NCBI GenBank assembly: GCA_046498365.1
Contig: JAWOAV010000232.1
Span: forward strand, 1 to 21,710
Direction: 5' to 3'
DNA: 21,710 nucleotides
Source of the DNA: B1SED10-16 sp046498365
GTDB lineage: Bacteria; Desulfobacterota; Desulfobacteria; Desulfobacterales; Desulfosalsimonadaceae
The position numbers and the translations under genes were made by a program. The notes under the pieces are model-generated. The model had not been told where the DNA came from, did not search any database, and saw only the letters and a list, made by a program, of their open reading frames with translations. Positions within the stretch are counted from its first letter, which is position 1. Every line of letters begins with the position of its first letter. This document shows positions 6,667 to 14,469 of this stretch, in pieces.

Positions 6667-7632
6667 TTACTTGGCGTCGTTGATGGCTTCGGTCAATTCA
6701 GGCACGAATTCCAGGATGTCTTCCTCGATGCCCACGTCTGCAAGCTGGAAGATCGGTGCCTTGGGGTTTTTATTGATGGCAACGATGAAGGGGTTGCCTT
6801 TTATGCCGCCCATGTGCTGGAAGGAACCGCTGATCCCGAGCGCGAGGTATACCTTCGGTTTTACCGTAAGGCCGGAAGTTCCCACCTGGCGAGATTTTTC
6901 AAGCCACTTGGCGTCCACGATGGGGCGGGAGCAAGCCACGTCCGCGCCCATAGCTTCTGCGAGCTCGTGGATGATTTCGAGGTTGTCCTGGTCCTCGATG
7001 CCGCGACCGACGGAAACCAGCACTTCCGATTTGGTGATATCCACATCGCCGACTTCGGCAACCACCACTTCAAGGTACTTGCGCTTCGCGGAAACGTCAC
7101 CGGCTTCCTTGTCCGTGACACTGCCGCCGGCGGATTTGCTCTCGTCCGGCTGGAATACGCCCGGGCGTACCGTAATAACGGCGCCGCCGGCCATGTCGAC
7201 CTTGACATGGGTGCTGACCTGTCCGGAAAATTCCTGGCGGATCACCTTGATATCCGTGCCCTCAACACCTTCAAAGTCCGCTACGTCGCTGACGAATGCC
7301 GCGTCCAGCTTGATGGAAAGCCCCGGCGCCAGGTCCATGCCAAAGGTATCGTGGGGCATGAGGATAACCGCATCGGACGGCAGGTTGTTGAGAAGGGCCT
7401 TGCGCACCACTTCTGCATTGGGATACGCCAGCGCGTCATTGCTGATTTTCCATACCTCGGGGTAGGAGGCCGCGACTTCATCCGCCACTTTGTCCAGATC
7501 TGCCCCGGAACCGGTTACGATGGCCGTAACCGCCGCCGACGGGTCGATTTTTTTGGCAGCGTTGATCAACTCATACGCGGAATCGTCGGCAGCACCATTT
7601 TTGTGTACAATATATGCGAAAAATTGAGCCAT
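6667..7632 (-). CDS. etfA: Electron transfer flavoprotein alpha subunit
   Basis: FAD-binding subunit of the EtfAB heterodimer that carries electrons from acyl-CoA dehydrogenases to the membrane oxidoreductase. The protein is 321 residues, the usual length. The N-terminal domain begins MAQFFAYIVHKNG. The C-terminal FAD domain has SVGRGIEDQDNLEIIHELAE, then GADVACSRPIVDAKWL, RQVGTSGLTVKPKVYLALGI, SGSFQHMGGIKG and FIVAINKNPKAPIFQLADVG, all classical EtfA signatures. Its ATG overlaps the etfB stop by one base (TAATG), with GGAGGG upstream, indicating translational coupling. It is the last gene of the operon and is followed by a strong terminator. The short form and gene order suit a beta-oxidation Etf rather than a bifurcating one with ferredoxin domains, but bifurcation cannot be excluded by eye. 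Confidence 0.97.
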   Translation of the reverse strand: MAQFFAYIVHKNGAADDSAYELINAAKKIDPSAAVTAIVTGSGADLDKVADEVAASYPEVWKISNDALAYPNAEVVRKALLNNLPSDAVILMPHDTFGMDLAPGLSIKLDAAFVSDVADFEGVEGTDIKVIRQEFSGQVSTHVKVDMAGGAVITVRPGVFQPDESKSAGGSVTDKEAGDVSAKRKYLEVVVAEVGDVDITKSEVLVSVGRGIEDQDNLEIIHELAEAMGADVACSRPIVDAKWLEKSRQVGTSGLTVKPKVYLALGISGSFQHMGGIKGNPFIVAINKNPKAPIFQLADVGIEEDILEFVPELTEAINDAK

Positions 7633-8423
7633 TACTTTATCCCTCCTTTGGCTTTTAAGAGTTCAATCAGCTTGGCAACCTTTTCTTCCGTGGAGCCTTC
7701 AAGCATTTCAGCGCCTTCGCCAAGTTCCGGAACAAAATAATCGAGCCGTTTGACCTTTGCTGCTCCCGTCCCAACAGCATCGGCGCCAAGACCCAAATCC
7801 GATGCGCCATGGGTCGGGATTTCAACGGATGCCACTTTCCGGATGCCGCGGATGCCGACATAACGGGGCTCATTGATACCGGTCTGTATGGAAAGAACGC
7901 AAGGCAGTTCGATCTCGTTCATTTCCTGGTTGCCGCCTTCAATTTCGCGCCCCACTTTCAGTTTCTTGTCGTCGGAGACGTCGATAAAATTGACCAGCGA
8001 AGCATAGGGCAGATCCAGCATTGCTGCAAGCATGCCCCCCACCTGGGCGGCGCCGTCGTCCGCCTGGGCGCCCGTAAGAATCAGGTCATAGTTGCCTTTT
8101 TCCACGGCGGCTTTCAGGATGGTTGCAATGCCTTTGCCGTCGGAGCCTTCAAAGGCATCGTCCTCAAGAAGGATCCCGTTGTCGGCGCCCATGGCCATTT
8201 CCCGCCGAAGCACTTCCTCGGATTCCTCGTCCCCGACGGTCACCACGGTCACGGAACCCCCCAACTTGTCCTTGATCTGAATGGCTTCCTCAACAGCATA
8301 ATTATCCCATTCATTCACGGAGTAAACCAGGTCATCCCGTTCGATATCCGTACCGTCGCTGTTTACCTCGATTTCATTTTCAGAGGTATCCGGTACTCTT
8401 TTGACGCAAACCAAAATCTCCAT
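7632..8423 (-). CDS. etfB: Electron transfer flavoprotein beta subunit
   Basis: Partner of EtfA; binds AMP in the ordinary family members and docks to acyl-CoA dehydrogenases. The protein is 263 residues. Seen: MEILVCVKRVPDTSENEIEV at the N-terminus, SVNEWDNYAVEEAIQIKDKL, the family pattern VTVVTVGDEESEEVLRREMA with GADNGILLEDD, DLILTGAQADDGAAQVGGML (the nucleotide-binding region) and the C-terminal LPCVLSIQTGINEPRYVGIR. A frame extension to 8438 exists, but ATG 8423 is preceded by GGAGG at 7-bp spacing and matches the family start. It is 80 bp downstream of the FeS oxidoreductase and overlaps etfA by one base. Confidence 0.97.
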   Translation of the reverse strand: MEILVCVKRVPDTSENEIEVNSDGTDIERDDLVYSVNEWDNYAVEEAIQIKDKLGGSVTVVTVGDEESEEVLRREMAMGADNGILLEDDAFEGSDGKGIATILKAAVEKGNYDLILTGAQADDGAAQVGGMLAAMLDLPYASLVNFIDVSDDKKLKVGREIEGGNQEMNEIELPCVLSIQTGINEPRYVGIRGIRKVASVEIPTHGASDLGLGADAVGTGAAKVKRLDYFVPELGEGAEMLEGSTEEKVAKLIELLKAKGGIK

Positions 8424-8503
8424 GTTCTTCCTCCCCAAAAAGTTGATTGCAATGATGCTGAAAATCCCGCAGGCTTTTTATTCCTGCCGGTTTTCCATTA
8501 CAC

Positions 8504-10528
8504 CTATCCTTTTATAACCTGCCGGGCGATGAGTTCCGACAGGTCGATGGCTTCCATCTGCCCTTCGAGGCCGGCCACCTTGATCGCATCTTCCATGTTG
8601 ACCAGGCAGAAGGGACAGCCGGTGACAATCACGGTTGCCCCCGCCTCCTTTGCCATTTCCACGCGCAGAACGCCCATCCGCTGCTCTTCCTCGGGCTCGT
8701 AAAACAGCATCAGACCACCGCCGCCGCAGCAGAAGCTGCGATCCCGGCAGCGATTCATGTCTACCCGCTTCAACCCGGGTATCGCATCCATTACCTCTCT
8801 CGGTGCATCGTAGATCTCGTTATGCCGGCCGAGGTAGCAGGGATCATGGAAGGTGTATATCTTGTCCTTCTCCGGGTCGTCAAGCGGTTTGAAGGCGATG
8901 GCGTTGCTCTTCAACTGCCGCAGGGCAAATTCACTGATATGCTCGACGGGCGGCATATCCTTGTAGTCCTTTTTCAGGGCGTTCAATGCGTGAGGGTCCG
9001 ATGTGACGATATTCTTGGCGCCGCTTTCCAGGATCATATCGGTGTTGTGGTCTCTGAGTTCCTGGAATAGCATTTCCTCTCCAAAGCGCCGGACTTCATT
9101 GGCGCTGTCCTTTTCGTTCTTCCCGAGAATGCCGGCATCGGTGCCGGCCGTGGAGAGAACGGTCGCGGTGGCCCGCGCAAGATCGGCCATCCGGTCGTCA
9201 TAGGAGGTAATACTGTCGACGAAGTAAAGGGTCTCTGCGGTATCGCCGCCGGAAAGGTCCTTTATCTTGACGTCCTCCGGAAGGTCCTTGGTCCATTCCG
9301 CCCGTTTCTTTTCCATCTTGCCCCAGGGGTTGCCGCGCTTGCCAAGGGCGTTCAGCGGTTTCTGCAGGGATTGGGGGACCATCCCCTCATCGACCATGCC
9401 GCGGCGGAGGTCGACGATTTTATCAATGTATTCGATGGTTACCGGGCATTCTTCCTCGCAGGCGCCGCATGTCGTGCAGGACCAGATTTCATCCTCTTCG
9501 TAAATCCCGCCAATAAGGGGCTCCCCCTTAATCATGGGGCCTTTCAGCGGATAGTGGGAAAAGGCATAATCCCGACCCTTCAGAGATATGAACCGCGGCG
9601 AGAGAGGGCGCCCCACGGCATTGGCCGGGCAGTGTTCACTGCACCGGCCGCAGTCGGCGCAGGAGTAAAAATCCAGGATGTGCTTCCAAGTGAAATCCTC
9701 GAATGTTTTGACGCCGAAGGACTCCAGGTCCGCGACTTTTTCGTCATCCACCCCCCACTGAACCGGTTTGACGCTCCCCTTGTCGAGCTTTTTGAAAAAA
9801 ACGGTTGCAGGCCCGGTGATCATGTGGAACAGACGGTCAAACGGGATGAGGTTGATGAAAACGAAAATGCCGATCAGAAGAATAAAGTATACAAGCGTGT
9901 TGACGGTGCCTGCCGCTGAAGCGGAAAGACCGCTCATGATAACGTACGCAAACCAGGTGCCGGTCAAGGGGAGAATATACCGGTAAGTCTCGCCGGCGGC
10001 TTGTGCGGCTGCCGCGGCGCTGCCCAGAAAAATCATGTCCAGCAGGGCGATGGCACCCAGAACGGAGATCAGCAGTATCGCCATCGGTCTTGATTTGTCC
10101 TTGCCGTATTTTTCGGGCACTTCATAGCGGGCCGGCCGGACATACCCTCGGCGGACGGCGGCGAAAATGCAGGCGGCCAGCAGTACGGTCAGCGCAATGT
10201 CGGCGATGACCGAATAGCCAACGCCGATCGTCGATTCCGTCGCCGGCATCTCCAGTCCTGTAAATCCACTGTAAATAAGCATAAGCACATGGATGGACAA
10301 CGCCACCAGGCTTAAGATGATGGTGATATGGGTGTAGCCGATCGCCTCATAACCCGGCCGGGGCATCCGGTGGTGTGGAAAGTGATACAGGGCGAACAGA
10401 CGTTCGCCGATGCGATCCAGTTGGGGGCCTTGTGCGGCCCTGAAAAGCGGTGCCATGCGCTTGGCGAGCACGTATACGAATGCTGCCACGCCTGCCGCCA
10501 CAATAATCAACGCCAGGATTGCTTTCAT
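8504..10528 (-). CDS. Membrane FeS/CCG-domain oxidoreductase, EtfAB:quinone oxidoreductase type
   Basis: Probably transfers electrons from reduced EtfAB to menaquinone. The 674 residues hold about five membrane helices (roughly 1-22, 66-88, 107-126, 148-170, 208-230; a NarI/heme-b-like region with His80). A soluble part follows with two [4Fe-4S] ferredoxin motifs, CADCGRCSEHCPA (Cys290-300) and CTTCGACEEECPV (Cys351-361), and a C-terminal cysteine-rich domain with HDPCYLGRHN and CCGGGG. The first cysteine-rich repeat is degenerate: YFVDSITSYDDR stands where family members usually have a cysteine, and SDPHALNALKK replaces the usual CPHC-type motif. Related DUF224-type proteins beside etf genes in Syntrophomonas and Geobacter serve this role. 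The start is ATG 10528; its GGGAG is about 12 bp upstream, rather far. First gene of the operon. Confidence 0.9.
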   Translation of the reverse strand: MKAILALIIVAAGVAAFVYVLAKRMAPLFRAAQGPQLDRIGERLFALYHFPHHRMPRPGYEAIGYTHITIILSLVALSIHVLMLIYSGFTGLEMPATESTIGVGYSVIADIALTVLLAACIFAAVRRGYVRPARYEVPEKYGKDKSRPMAILLISVLGAIALLDMIFLGSAAAAAQAAGETYRYILPLTGTWFAYVIMSGLSASAAGTVNTLVYFILLIGIFVFINLIPFDRLFHMITGPATVFFKKLDKGSVKPVQWGVDDEKVADLESFGVKTFEDFTWKHILDFYSCADCGRCSEHCPANAVGRPLSPRFISLKGRDYAFSHYPLKGPMIKGEPLIGGIYEEDEIWSCTTCGACEEECPVTIEYIDKIVDLRRGMVDEGMVPQSLQKPLNALGKRGNPWGKMEKKRAEWTKDLPEDVKIKDLSGGDTAETLYFVDSITSYDDRMADLARATATVLSTAGTDAGILGKNEKDSANEVRRFGEEMLFQELRDHNTDMILESGAKNIVTSDPHALNALKKDYKDMPPVEHISEFALRQLKSNAIAFKPLDDPEKDKIYTFHDPCYLGRHNEIYDAPREVMDAIPGLKRVDMNRCRDRSFCCGGGGLMLFYEPEEEQRMGVLRVEMAKEAGATVIVTGCPFCLVNMEDAIKVAGLEGQMEAIDLSELIARQVIKG

Positions 10529-10665
10529 TGGATTTGTATTCTCCCTTCGTTAAAATTTTATTATTTGTATGGTAAGGATTTTTATATGTTAGGGTGCCGG
10601 ACGCATAAGGGGAAAACGTTATTCGCCCGCGGCAAACCGGCATTCACAAGGGCCGGGAAAAGGGG

Positions 10666-10689
10666 AAATCCGCCCCCGGATTTTTTTTT
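10666..10689 (+). terminator. Plus-strand intrinsic terminator inside the oxidoreductase leader
   Basis: AAATCCG-CCCC-CGGATTT followed by a further T-run to 10689. It would work on the plus strand, antisense to the 190-nt leader of the oxidoreductase-etf operon. No plus-strand gene ends here, so its purpose is unclear; it might stop antisense transcription coming from the convergent direction. Confidence 0.4.
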
Positions 10690-10709
10690 CAAAAACCCGG
10701 CCGAGTAAA

Positions 10710-10727
10710 TGAATGAGCATTCACTCA
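10710..10727. promoter_or_regulatory. FadR-type operator of the oxidoreductase-etf operon
   Basis: TGAATGAGCATTCACTCA has the same TGAATGA-N4-TCANTCA layout and 18-bp length as the site at 3762-3779, with one base breaking the symmetry. It sits immediately after the -10 of the minus-strand promoter, overlapping the predicted start at about 10721. This implies control of the etf operon by the FadR-like regulator. Confidence 0.72.
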
Positions 10728-10755
10728 TTTATCAGAAATATTCCCATCCTGTCAA
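10728..10755 (-). promoter_or_regulatory. Promoter of the oxidoreductase-etfB-etfA operon
   Basis: On the minus strand TTGACA (10750-10755), a 16-bp spacer, then GATAAA (10728-10733, four of six matches). The arrangement mirrors the regulator promoter, including GG directly after TTGACA. The leader to the first gene is about 190 nt. Confidence 0.6.
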
Positions 10756-10942
10756 GAATGTTTTATGTCTTTTGCAGACCGGGAACAATAGAAAAGACCA
10801 TGAACACAGGGAGGAAAAGGCAGGGGGGATGATCTCCGGGCAGGAGATGCCAGTCGCAGCCGCTGGTGATATCGGCACAGTATCCTCTCATCTGCGCCGG
10901 TACGCCGGCGGACGGAAATTTTTCCATTTGTCAAACGGCGAA

Positions 10943-10965
10943 GGGGCCGCAGCGGATCGGGCCCC
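10943..10965 (-). terminator. Terminator-like hairpin after the receiver gene
   Basis: GGGGCC (10943-10948) pairs with GGCCCC (10960-10965), and an outer AACGG/CCGTT pair is also possible. It lies just downstream of the receiver-protein stop on the minus strand but lacks a clear T-run. Nothing else was found in 10756-10977. Confidence 0.3.
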
Positions 10966-10977
10966 GTCTCCCTCCGT

Positions 10978-11406
10978 TTACCACCCCTTGCTGATAATGA
11001 TATTGCGGACTTCTTCTTCGGCTTTTTTTTCTACAAGAATCATTTTCTTCGCCTGGGCTTTTTTGATTTTTTCCGTCAGACTTTCCAGGTCGGCCGGTTT
11101 CTCGACAAAATCCATCGCCCCCAGCCGCATTGCTTCCACGCCTTTCTCGATGCTTCCGTGGCCGGTGAGCAGAATAACCTGTAATTCCGGATTTTTTGCT
11201 TTGATGTTTTCCAGCACTTCCAGGCCGTCCATTTCCGGCATCATCAAATCCAAAACGATGGCATCGAAAGATTGGTCTTCAGTAAGGGAAAGCGCCTCCC
11301 TGGCGGATGCAGCAGTGCTGACATCCATTCCCCGGATCTTCATTCTTTCCCCCAAAACCTCGAGGAAGTCTTTTTCGTCATCAACAAGAAGAACTTTTGT
11401 AGGCAT
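10978..11406 (-). CDS. Single-domain response regulator (receiver protein)
   Basis: Accepts phosphate from a histidine kinase or phosphotransfer protein. The 142 residues are one CheY-like receiver domain: acidic pair DD (9-10) in KVLLVDDEKDF, phospho-acceptor Asp53 in VLDLMMPEMDGLE, Thr81 in LLTGHGS and Lys103 in VEKPADL. After it comes only a charged tail (KAQAKKMILVEKKAEEEVRN) with no DNA-binding or enzymatic domain. ATG 11406 is chosen over the upstream ATG 11427 because GGAG lies 8 bp before it. It is the last gene of the signalling cluster and is separated from the preceding kinase-like gene by a MITE-like element. It resembles the two other receivers of the cluster (LVDDExxF, LxERMxxRG), suggesting duplication. 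Confidence 0.92.
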   Translation of the reverse strand: MPTKVLLVDDEKDFLEVLGERMKIRGMDVSTAASAREALSLTEDQSFDAIVLDLMMPEMDGLEVLENIKAKNPELQVILLTGHGSIEKGVEAMRLGAMDFVEKPADLESLTEKIKKAQAKKMILVEKKAEEEVRNIIISKGW

Positions 11407-11434
11407 GACCGATACTCCTTTTTTCATGTTTGCA

Positions 11435-11581
11435 TAGAACCGATCTCAAGATTGTCTTTCGGCCCAATATCTTTACCGGCGTCTTATTCCAAATCTTCAA
11501 AATACGTGCGTATGTCTGCAGTTTGAAACAAGACGCCCCCGGCAATTTTGCACCGAAATCCGAATGTTGAGATGGGTTCTA
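11435..11581 (-). mobile_element. MITE-like palindromic element, copy B
   Basis: A 147-bp near-palindrome, the second copy of the element at 4420-4565, in opposite orientation. Its ends are TAGAACCGATCTCAAGATT and AATGTTGAGATGGGTTCTA on the plus strand, giving better-preserved terminal repeats and TA at both ends. The interior shares GGCGTCTT, GTTTGAAACAAGACGCC and TTTCGGCCCAATATCTTT with copy A. It contains no gene. It lies between two minus-strand signalling genes and may uncouple the last receiver gene from the rest of the operon. Confidence 0.82.
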
Positions 11582-11601
11582 ATGAGGCCGTTTCCGGCTG
11601 T

Positions 11602-12273
11602 TTACTGATCCATTGTCTCCGGTAAAAAAAGAATCAATATTTTTTCCGGGGCGTTTCCATGAAGCTTTGCCCCCAGAAGCGACATCAGTGCTTTTCCCGT
11701 ATGTCCTTTCAAATGCTGCTCCGGGTTGTCCGGCAGCGTCTCAAGACCTGAAAAAACAATATGCACGCCCCCCCCATCGGGGGCCGGTTCCGCCATCAGC
11801 GTCAAATCTCCTGTTGCGCCGGCGGTATTGATACTGAATTGAATCAACTCCCAGAGAAGGTAATGGAGATAAAAGGGGCGCGTAACAATATTGAGCGGTT
11901 TTCCGGCCTCTTCCGCTGCCAAACGGGCGCCTGCCGATGCGGCGAGGCGCCGGCATATTTGGGCAACCAGTCGGAGAAAATCCGATGTTTCGATCTGCCG
12001 GAACGGTTCGTCCACGAGGTGCGAGAAGCGGTTCATGTTGCGGATGATGTCATCGGCCCGCTTGATCTGCTGCTGGACCATTCCGCTCAATCGTTTGACC
12101 TTCGCCGGTTCAATGGCGCCCCCTTGTTCCGCCACGGCGGAGAGATCCCCCAGCAATCCGGCGCTTTCGTTCATGATGGAAAGGGCGTTTTTCAGTTCAT
12201 GGGAAATCGATGCCGACATCTGGCCGAAAAATTTCAATCCATCAGGGGCCACGGTATTGTCCGGTTGCGTCAT
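11602..12273 (-). CDS. Histidine kinase-like phosphotransfer protein with degenerate ATPase domain
   Basis: The 223-residue soluble protein has a HisKA-like dimerisation helix with the H-box FGQMSASISHELKNAL (His25) and a second helix (VQQQIKRADDIIRNMNRF). The ATPase part is poorly preserved: ELIQFSINTA stands where an N-box (NLxxNA) is expected, GGGVHIVFSGLETLP lacks the DxGxG motif, and no GTGLGL-like G2 box is seen, only HTGKALMSLLGAKLHG. No sensor or membrane segment is present. This combination resembles phosphotransferases such as ChpT or Spo0B more than a working kinase, though a weak or cryptic kinase is possible. AAGGA lies 5 bp before ATG 12273. It is encoded between two single-domain receivers, the expected place for a phosphorelay intermediate. 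Confidence 0.7.
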   Translation of the reverse strand: MTQPDNTVAPDGLKFFGQMSASISHELKNALSIMNESAGLLGDLSAVAEQGGAIEPAKVKRLSGMVQQQIKRADDIIRNMNRFSHLVDEPFRQIETSDFLRLVAQICRRLAASAGARLAAEEAGKPLNIVTRPFYLHYLLWELIQFSINTAGATGDLTLMAEPAPDGGGVHIVFSGLETLPDNPEQHLKGHTGKALMSLLGAKLHGNAPEKILILFLPETMDQ

Positions 12274-12321
12274 GTCGATCCTTTTTTTTCTCCCGGGTAC
12301 GGTTTTTGCCCGGTGCTGCGG

Positions 12322-12696
12322 TTATTCCTTTTGTTTCATAGCGTCCCGTATTTTTTCAATCAGGACGTCGATATCCACGGGTTTGATCAGGCAGTCGTAA
12401 AGGTCGGCCTCCGTGTTCTTGCCGGTGAATCCGCCGGGGGACCCATGCCCCGTCATGAACATGAACTTCACTTCCGGCGCTATCTGCGCCATTTTTCGTT
12501 GAAGATCAAACCCGCTGATGCAGGGCAGCTTGACATCCAGGACCGCAACGTCGTATTTCCGTTCTTTCACTTTCTCACAGGCTGCATCCGCGCTGGTCGC
12601 CCATTCGGCGTTGATTCCCCTGATTTCCAGTCGTTCCGCCAGGGTTGAAACCAGCTCTTCCTCATCATCAACCAGAAGCACTTGTATCGGTTTCAT
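12322..12696 (-). CDS. Single-domain response regulator (receiver protein)
   Basis: A 124-residue CheY-like protein consisting of a receiver domain only. Seen: VLLVDDEEELV (Asp10, Asp11), phospho-acceptor Asp54 in VAVLDVKLPCISG, Thr82 in MTGHGS and Lys105 in LIKPVDI. An insertion-like stretch (PGGFTGKNTEADLYD) sits between the Thr and Lys motifs. Its start overlaps the end of the upstream sensor kinase gene by 29 bp, so the two are translationally coupled and are likely cognate partners. It has no output domain; it probably works by protein-protein contact or passes phosphate on to the kinase-like protein encoded next. Confidence 0.9.
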   Translation of the reverse strand: MKPIQVLLVDDEEELVSTLAERLEIRGINAEWATSADAACEKVKERKYDVAVLDVKLPCISGFDLQRKMAQIAPEVKFMFMTGHGSPGGFTGKNTEADLYDCLIKPVDIDVLIEKIRDAMKQKE

Positions 12697-14422
12697 TTTT
12701 TTCAGTATCCGGATGAAATGGTAAGGTTATGGAGAAACGGGTACCTTCGCCCGGTTGGCTTTCAACGTCGATGGTACCCCCGATTTCCTCGACCAGGTTC
12801 CTCGTGATGGAAAGGCCCAGGCCGGTCCCCCCCTGCCGGGTGCGCGTGGAAAAAAAGGGTTCGAATACGCGGGGCAGGTCTTTGGGTGGAATCCCGCAGC
12901 CGTCGTCGATGACAAGGATACGCAAGTTTTCCCCGGACAGCTTCCGCGCCTTTATCGTGAGATGGCCGCCGTCCGAAAGAGCGGCGAACGCATTGTTCAT
13001 GAGATTGAGAAAGATCTGTTCAAGTTTTCCGCGGTCGCTTTTGATCAGCGGGATATCCGGAGCGATATCGATATCAATCTGAATGCCGCGGTATTCGGCC
13101 TCTTTATTCAGAAAACCGGTCACGTTGTCGATCACCTCCCCGAGGTCGATCATGTTGAAGGCGGCCTCTGAATGGCGGGCGAAATTCAACAGCCGCCGGG
13201 TGATGCGCGAGCAGCGGTTTACCGATTGCAGAATGGCATCCGCCAGCGTCTCGATCCGGCTGCGTATGGGGGATTCTTCCATTTGCAACAGGAGGTCCTT
13301 CATAAGCCCGGTTTTTTCGTTTATGATGGCCAGGGGATTGTTGATTTCATGGGCAACACCGGCGGAAAGGCGTCCGATGGAGGCCATTTTATTGATGTAT
13401 TCGACTTTGTGCAGGGCAGCCACGCGGTTCTGGTCTGCCGTATGAATCTTGCTGACCAGGTAGGTCGCCACGACAAGCACCACGATCAAAATGACCGCAA
13501 TGCTTCCAACCAGGTATGTCATAATCTGATCCCTGGCTTGATACCAGGATTGCTGGAAGGAGGACTTGTCCCTTGCCGCCATCAGGATAAAAGGGGTGTT
13601 TTCCAGGTAGGCATATCCCAGTAAGAGAGATTCCCCGTCCGGCCCGGCCGCTTCAATCACCCTCGTGGATTCCGAATATTTCGGGATTTCCAGTGCGATT
13701 TCCCCGAAAATGCTGCCGAACCGCTCTGAAGGCGTTTGAAGGATGCCCTCATGGTTCGTAATTAGCAACTCCTCTTCGCTGCCGGATTCGATCTGCAGCA
13801 GTTCCTCGTGAAATTGGGATGCTTCGACGGTGGCCCGTAATACATACCCGCTGCCATTGTCCTCCAGGTGTTTCACGGCAATGACCATATGGGGGTTCAT
13901 ACGGAAACCCATAAAAATATCGCTGATGTAATCGCCGTGGACGAGCACCTCTTTAAACCAGTTCTGGTCGCGGTAATTGGTGGCGCCCAGGTCATAGGGA
14001 CCGCTGTAGACGACCGGGGTCCCGTTGGTATCAACGACCTCGAGATCGGTAAACCGGCCGAAGCTTTCTTTCAAATTTTCCAGAATGGTATCCAGCCGTT
14101 TCTGGTCTCCAATATTTTCCAGGGAGTTGTCGCGAACCAGGAACTGCAGGGCAAACTGGCGCTCCAGGATGAAGAAGGAGACGGTTCGCCGGGCATTGGA
14201 AACCAGCCGGATTGAACGGTTGATGTTTTCGGATTCAATGGCGTTGCGCGTCACACGGTAGTCAATAACCGTCAGGAAAAATACGGGAATGATGGCTGCG
14301 CTTGCAATGAGCACGATGCTCAGGAGCCATATGCGACGCAGATTGAACAGGTGGCTGTGAAGCCCTGCGGCCACGTCGTGGTGTTCCCAGAAATCGGGTT
14401 TAATGCGTTGCCAGAACGACAT
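12668..14422 (-). CDS. Membrane sensor histidine kinase with extracytoplasmic dCache-like domain
   Basis: The 584-residue sensor has a first membrane helix at about 31-54, a periplasmic region of about 250 residues of dCache type (LEVVDTNGTPVVYSGPYDL, then NWFKEVL and DYISDIFMG, and ELLITNHEGILQTPSE), a second helix at about 302-325, a HisKA domain with ASIGRLSAGVAHEINNPLAI (His358) and a complete HATPase domain (N-box LEQIFLNLMNNAFAAL, G1 IDDGCGIP, F-box FEPFFSTR, G2 GGTGLGLSI). The signal is unknown; dCache domains commonly bind small molecules such as carboxylates or amino acids. ATG 14422 has AAGGA about 11 bp upstream. It overlaps the next receiver gene and follows the cytidylate-kinase-like/receiver gene by about 47 bp, so it is probably the only active kinase of the cluster. 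Confidence 0.93.
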   Translation of the reverse strand: MSFWQRIKPDFWEHHDVAAGLHSHLFNLRRIWLLSIVLIASAAIIPVFFLTVIDYRVTRNAIESENINRSIRLVSNARRTVSFFILERQFALQFLVRDNSLENIGDQKRLDTILENLKESFGRFTDLEVVDTNGTPVVYSGPYDLGATNYRDQNWFKEVLVHGDYISDIFMGFRMNPHMVIAVKHLEDNGSGYVLRATVEASQFHEELLQIESGSEEELLITNHEGILQTPSERFGSIFGEIALEIPKYSESTRVIEAAGPDGESLLLGYAYLENTPFILMAARDKSSFQQSWYQARDQIMTYLVGSIAVILIVVLVVATYLVSKIHTADQNRVAALHKVEYINKMASIGRLSAGVAHEINNPLAIINEKTGLMKDLLLQMEESPIRSRIETLADAILQSVNRCSRITRRLLNFARHSEAAFNMIDLGEVIDNVTGFLNKEAEYRGIQIDIDIAPDIPLIKSDRGKLEQIFLNLMNNAFAALSDGGHLTIKARKLSGENLRILVIDDGCGIPPKDLPRVFEPFFSTRTRQGGTGLGLSITRNLVEEIGGTIDVESQPGEGTRFSITLPFHPDTEKNETDTSASG

Positions 14423-14469
14423 TTGTCAGGCAATCCTTTGCTTGATGGCGTCGTTTAGCCATCGGTTCT

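Noticed and set aside
6814..7740. 308-residue plus-strand ORF
   Set aside because: Antisense shadow of etfA, with no recognisable domain.
7809..8702. 297-residue plus-strand ORF
   Set aside because: Antisense shadow of etfB and the end of the oxidoreductase gene.
10709..11437. 242-residue plus-strand ORF
   Set aside because: Spans the operator/promoter region and runs antisense to the receiver gene; serine-rich shadow translation.
11761..12648. 295-residue plus-strand ORF
   Set aside because: Antisense to the kinase-like and receiver genes, both supported by clear motifs.
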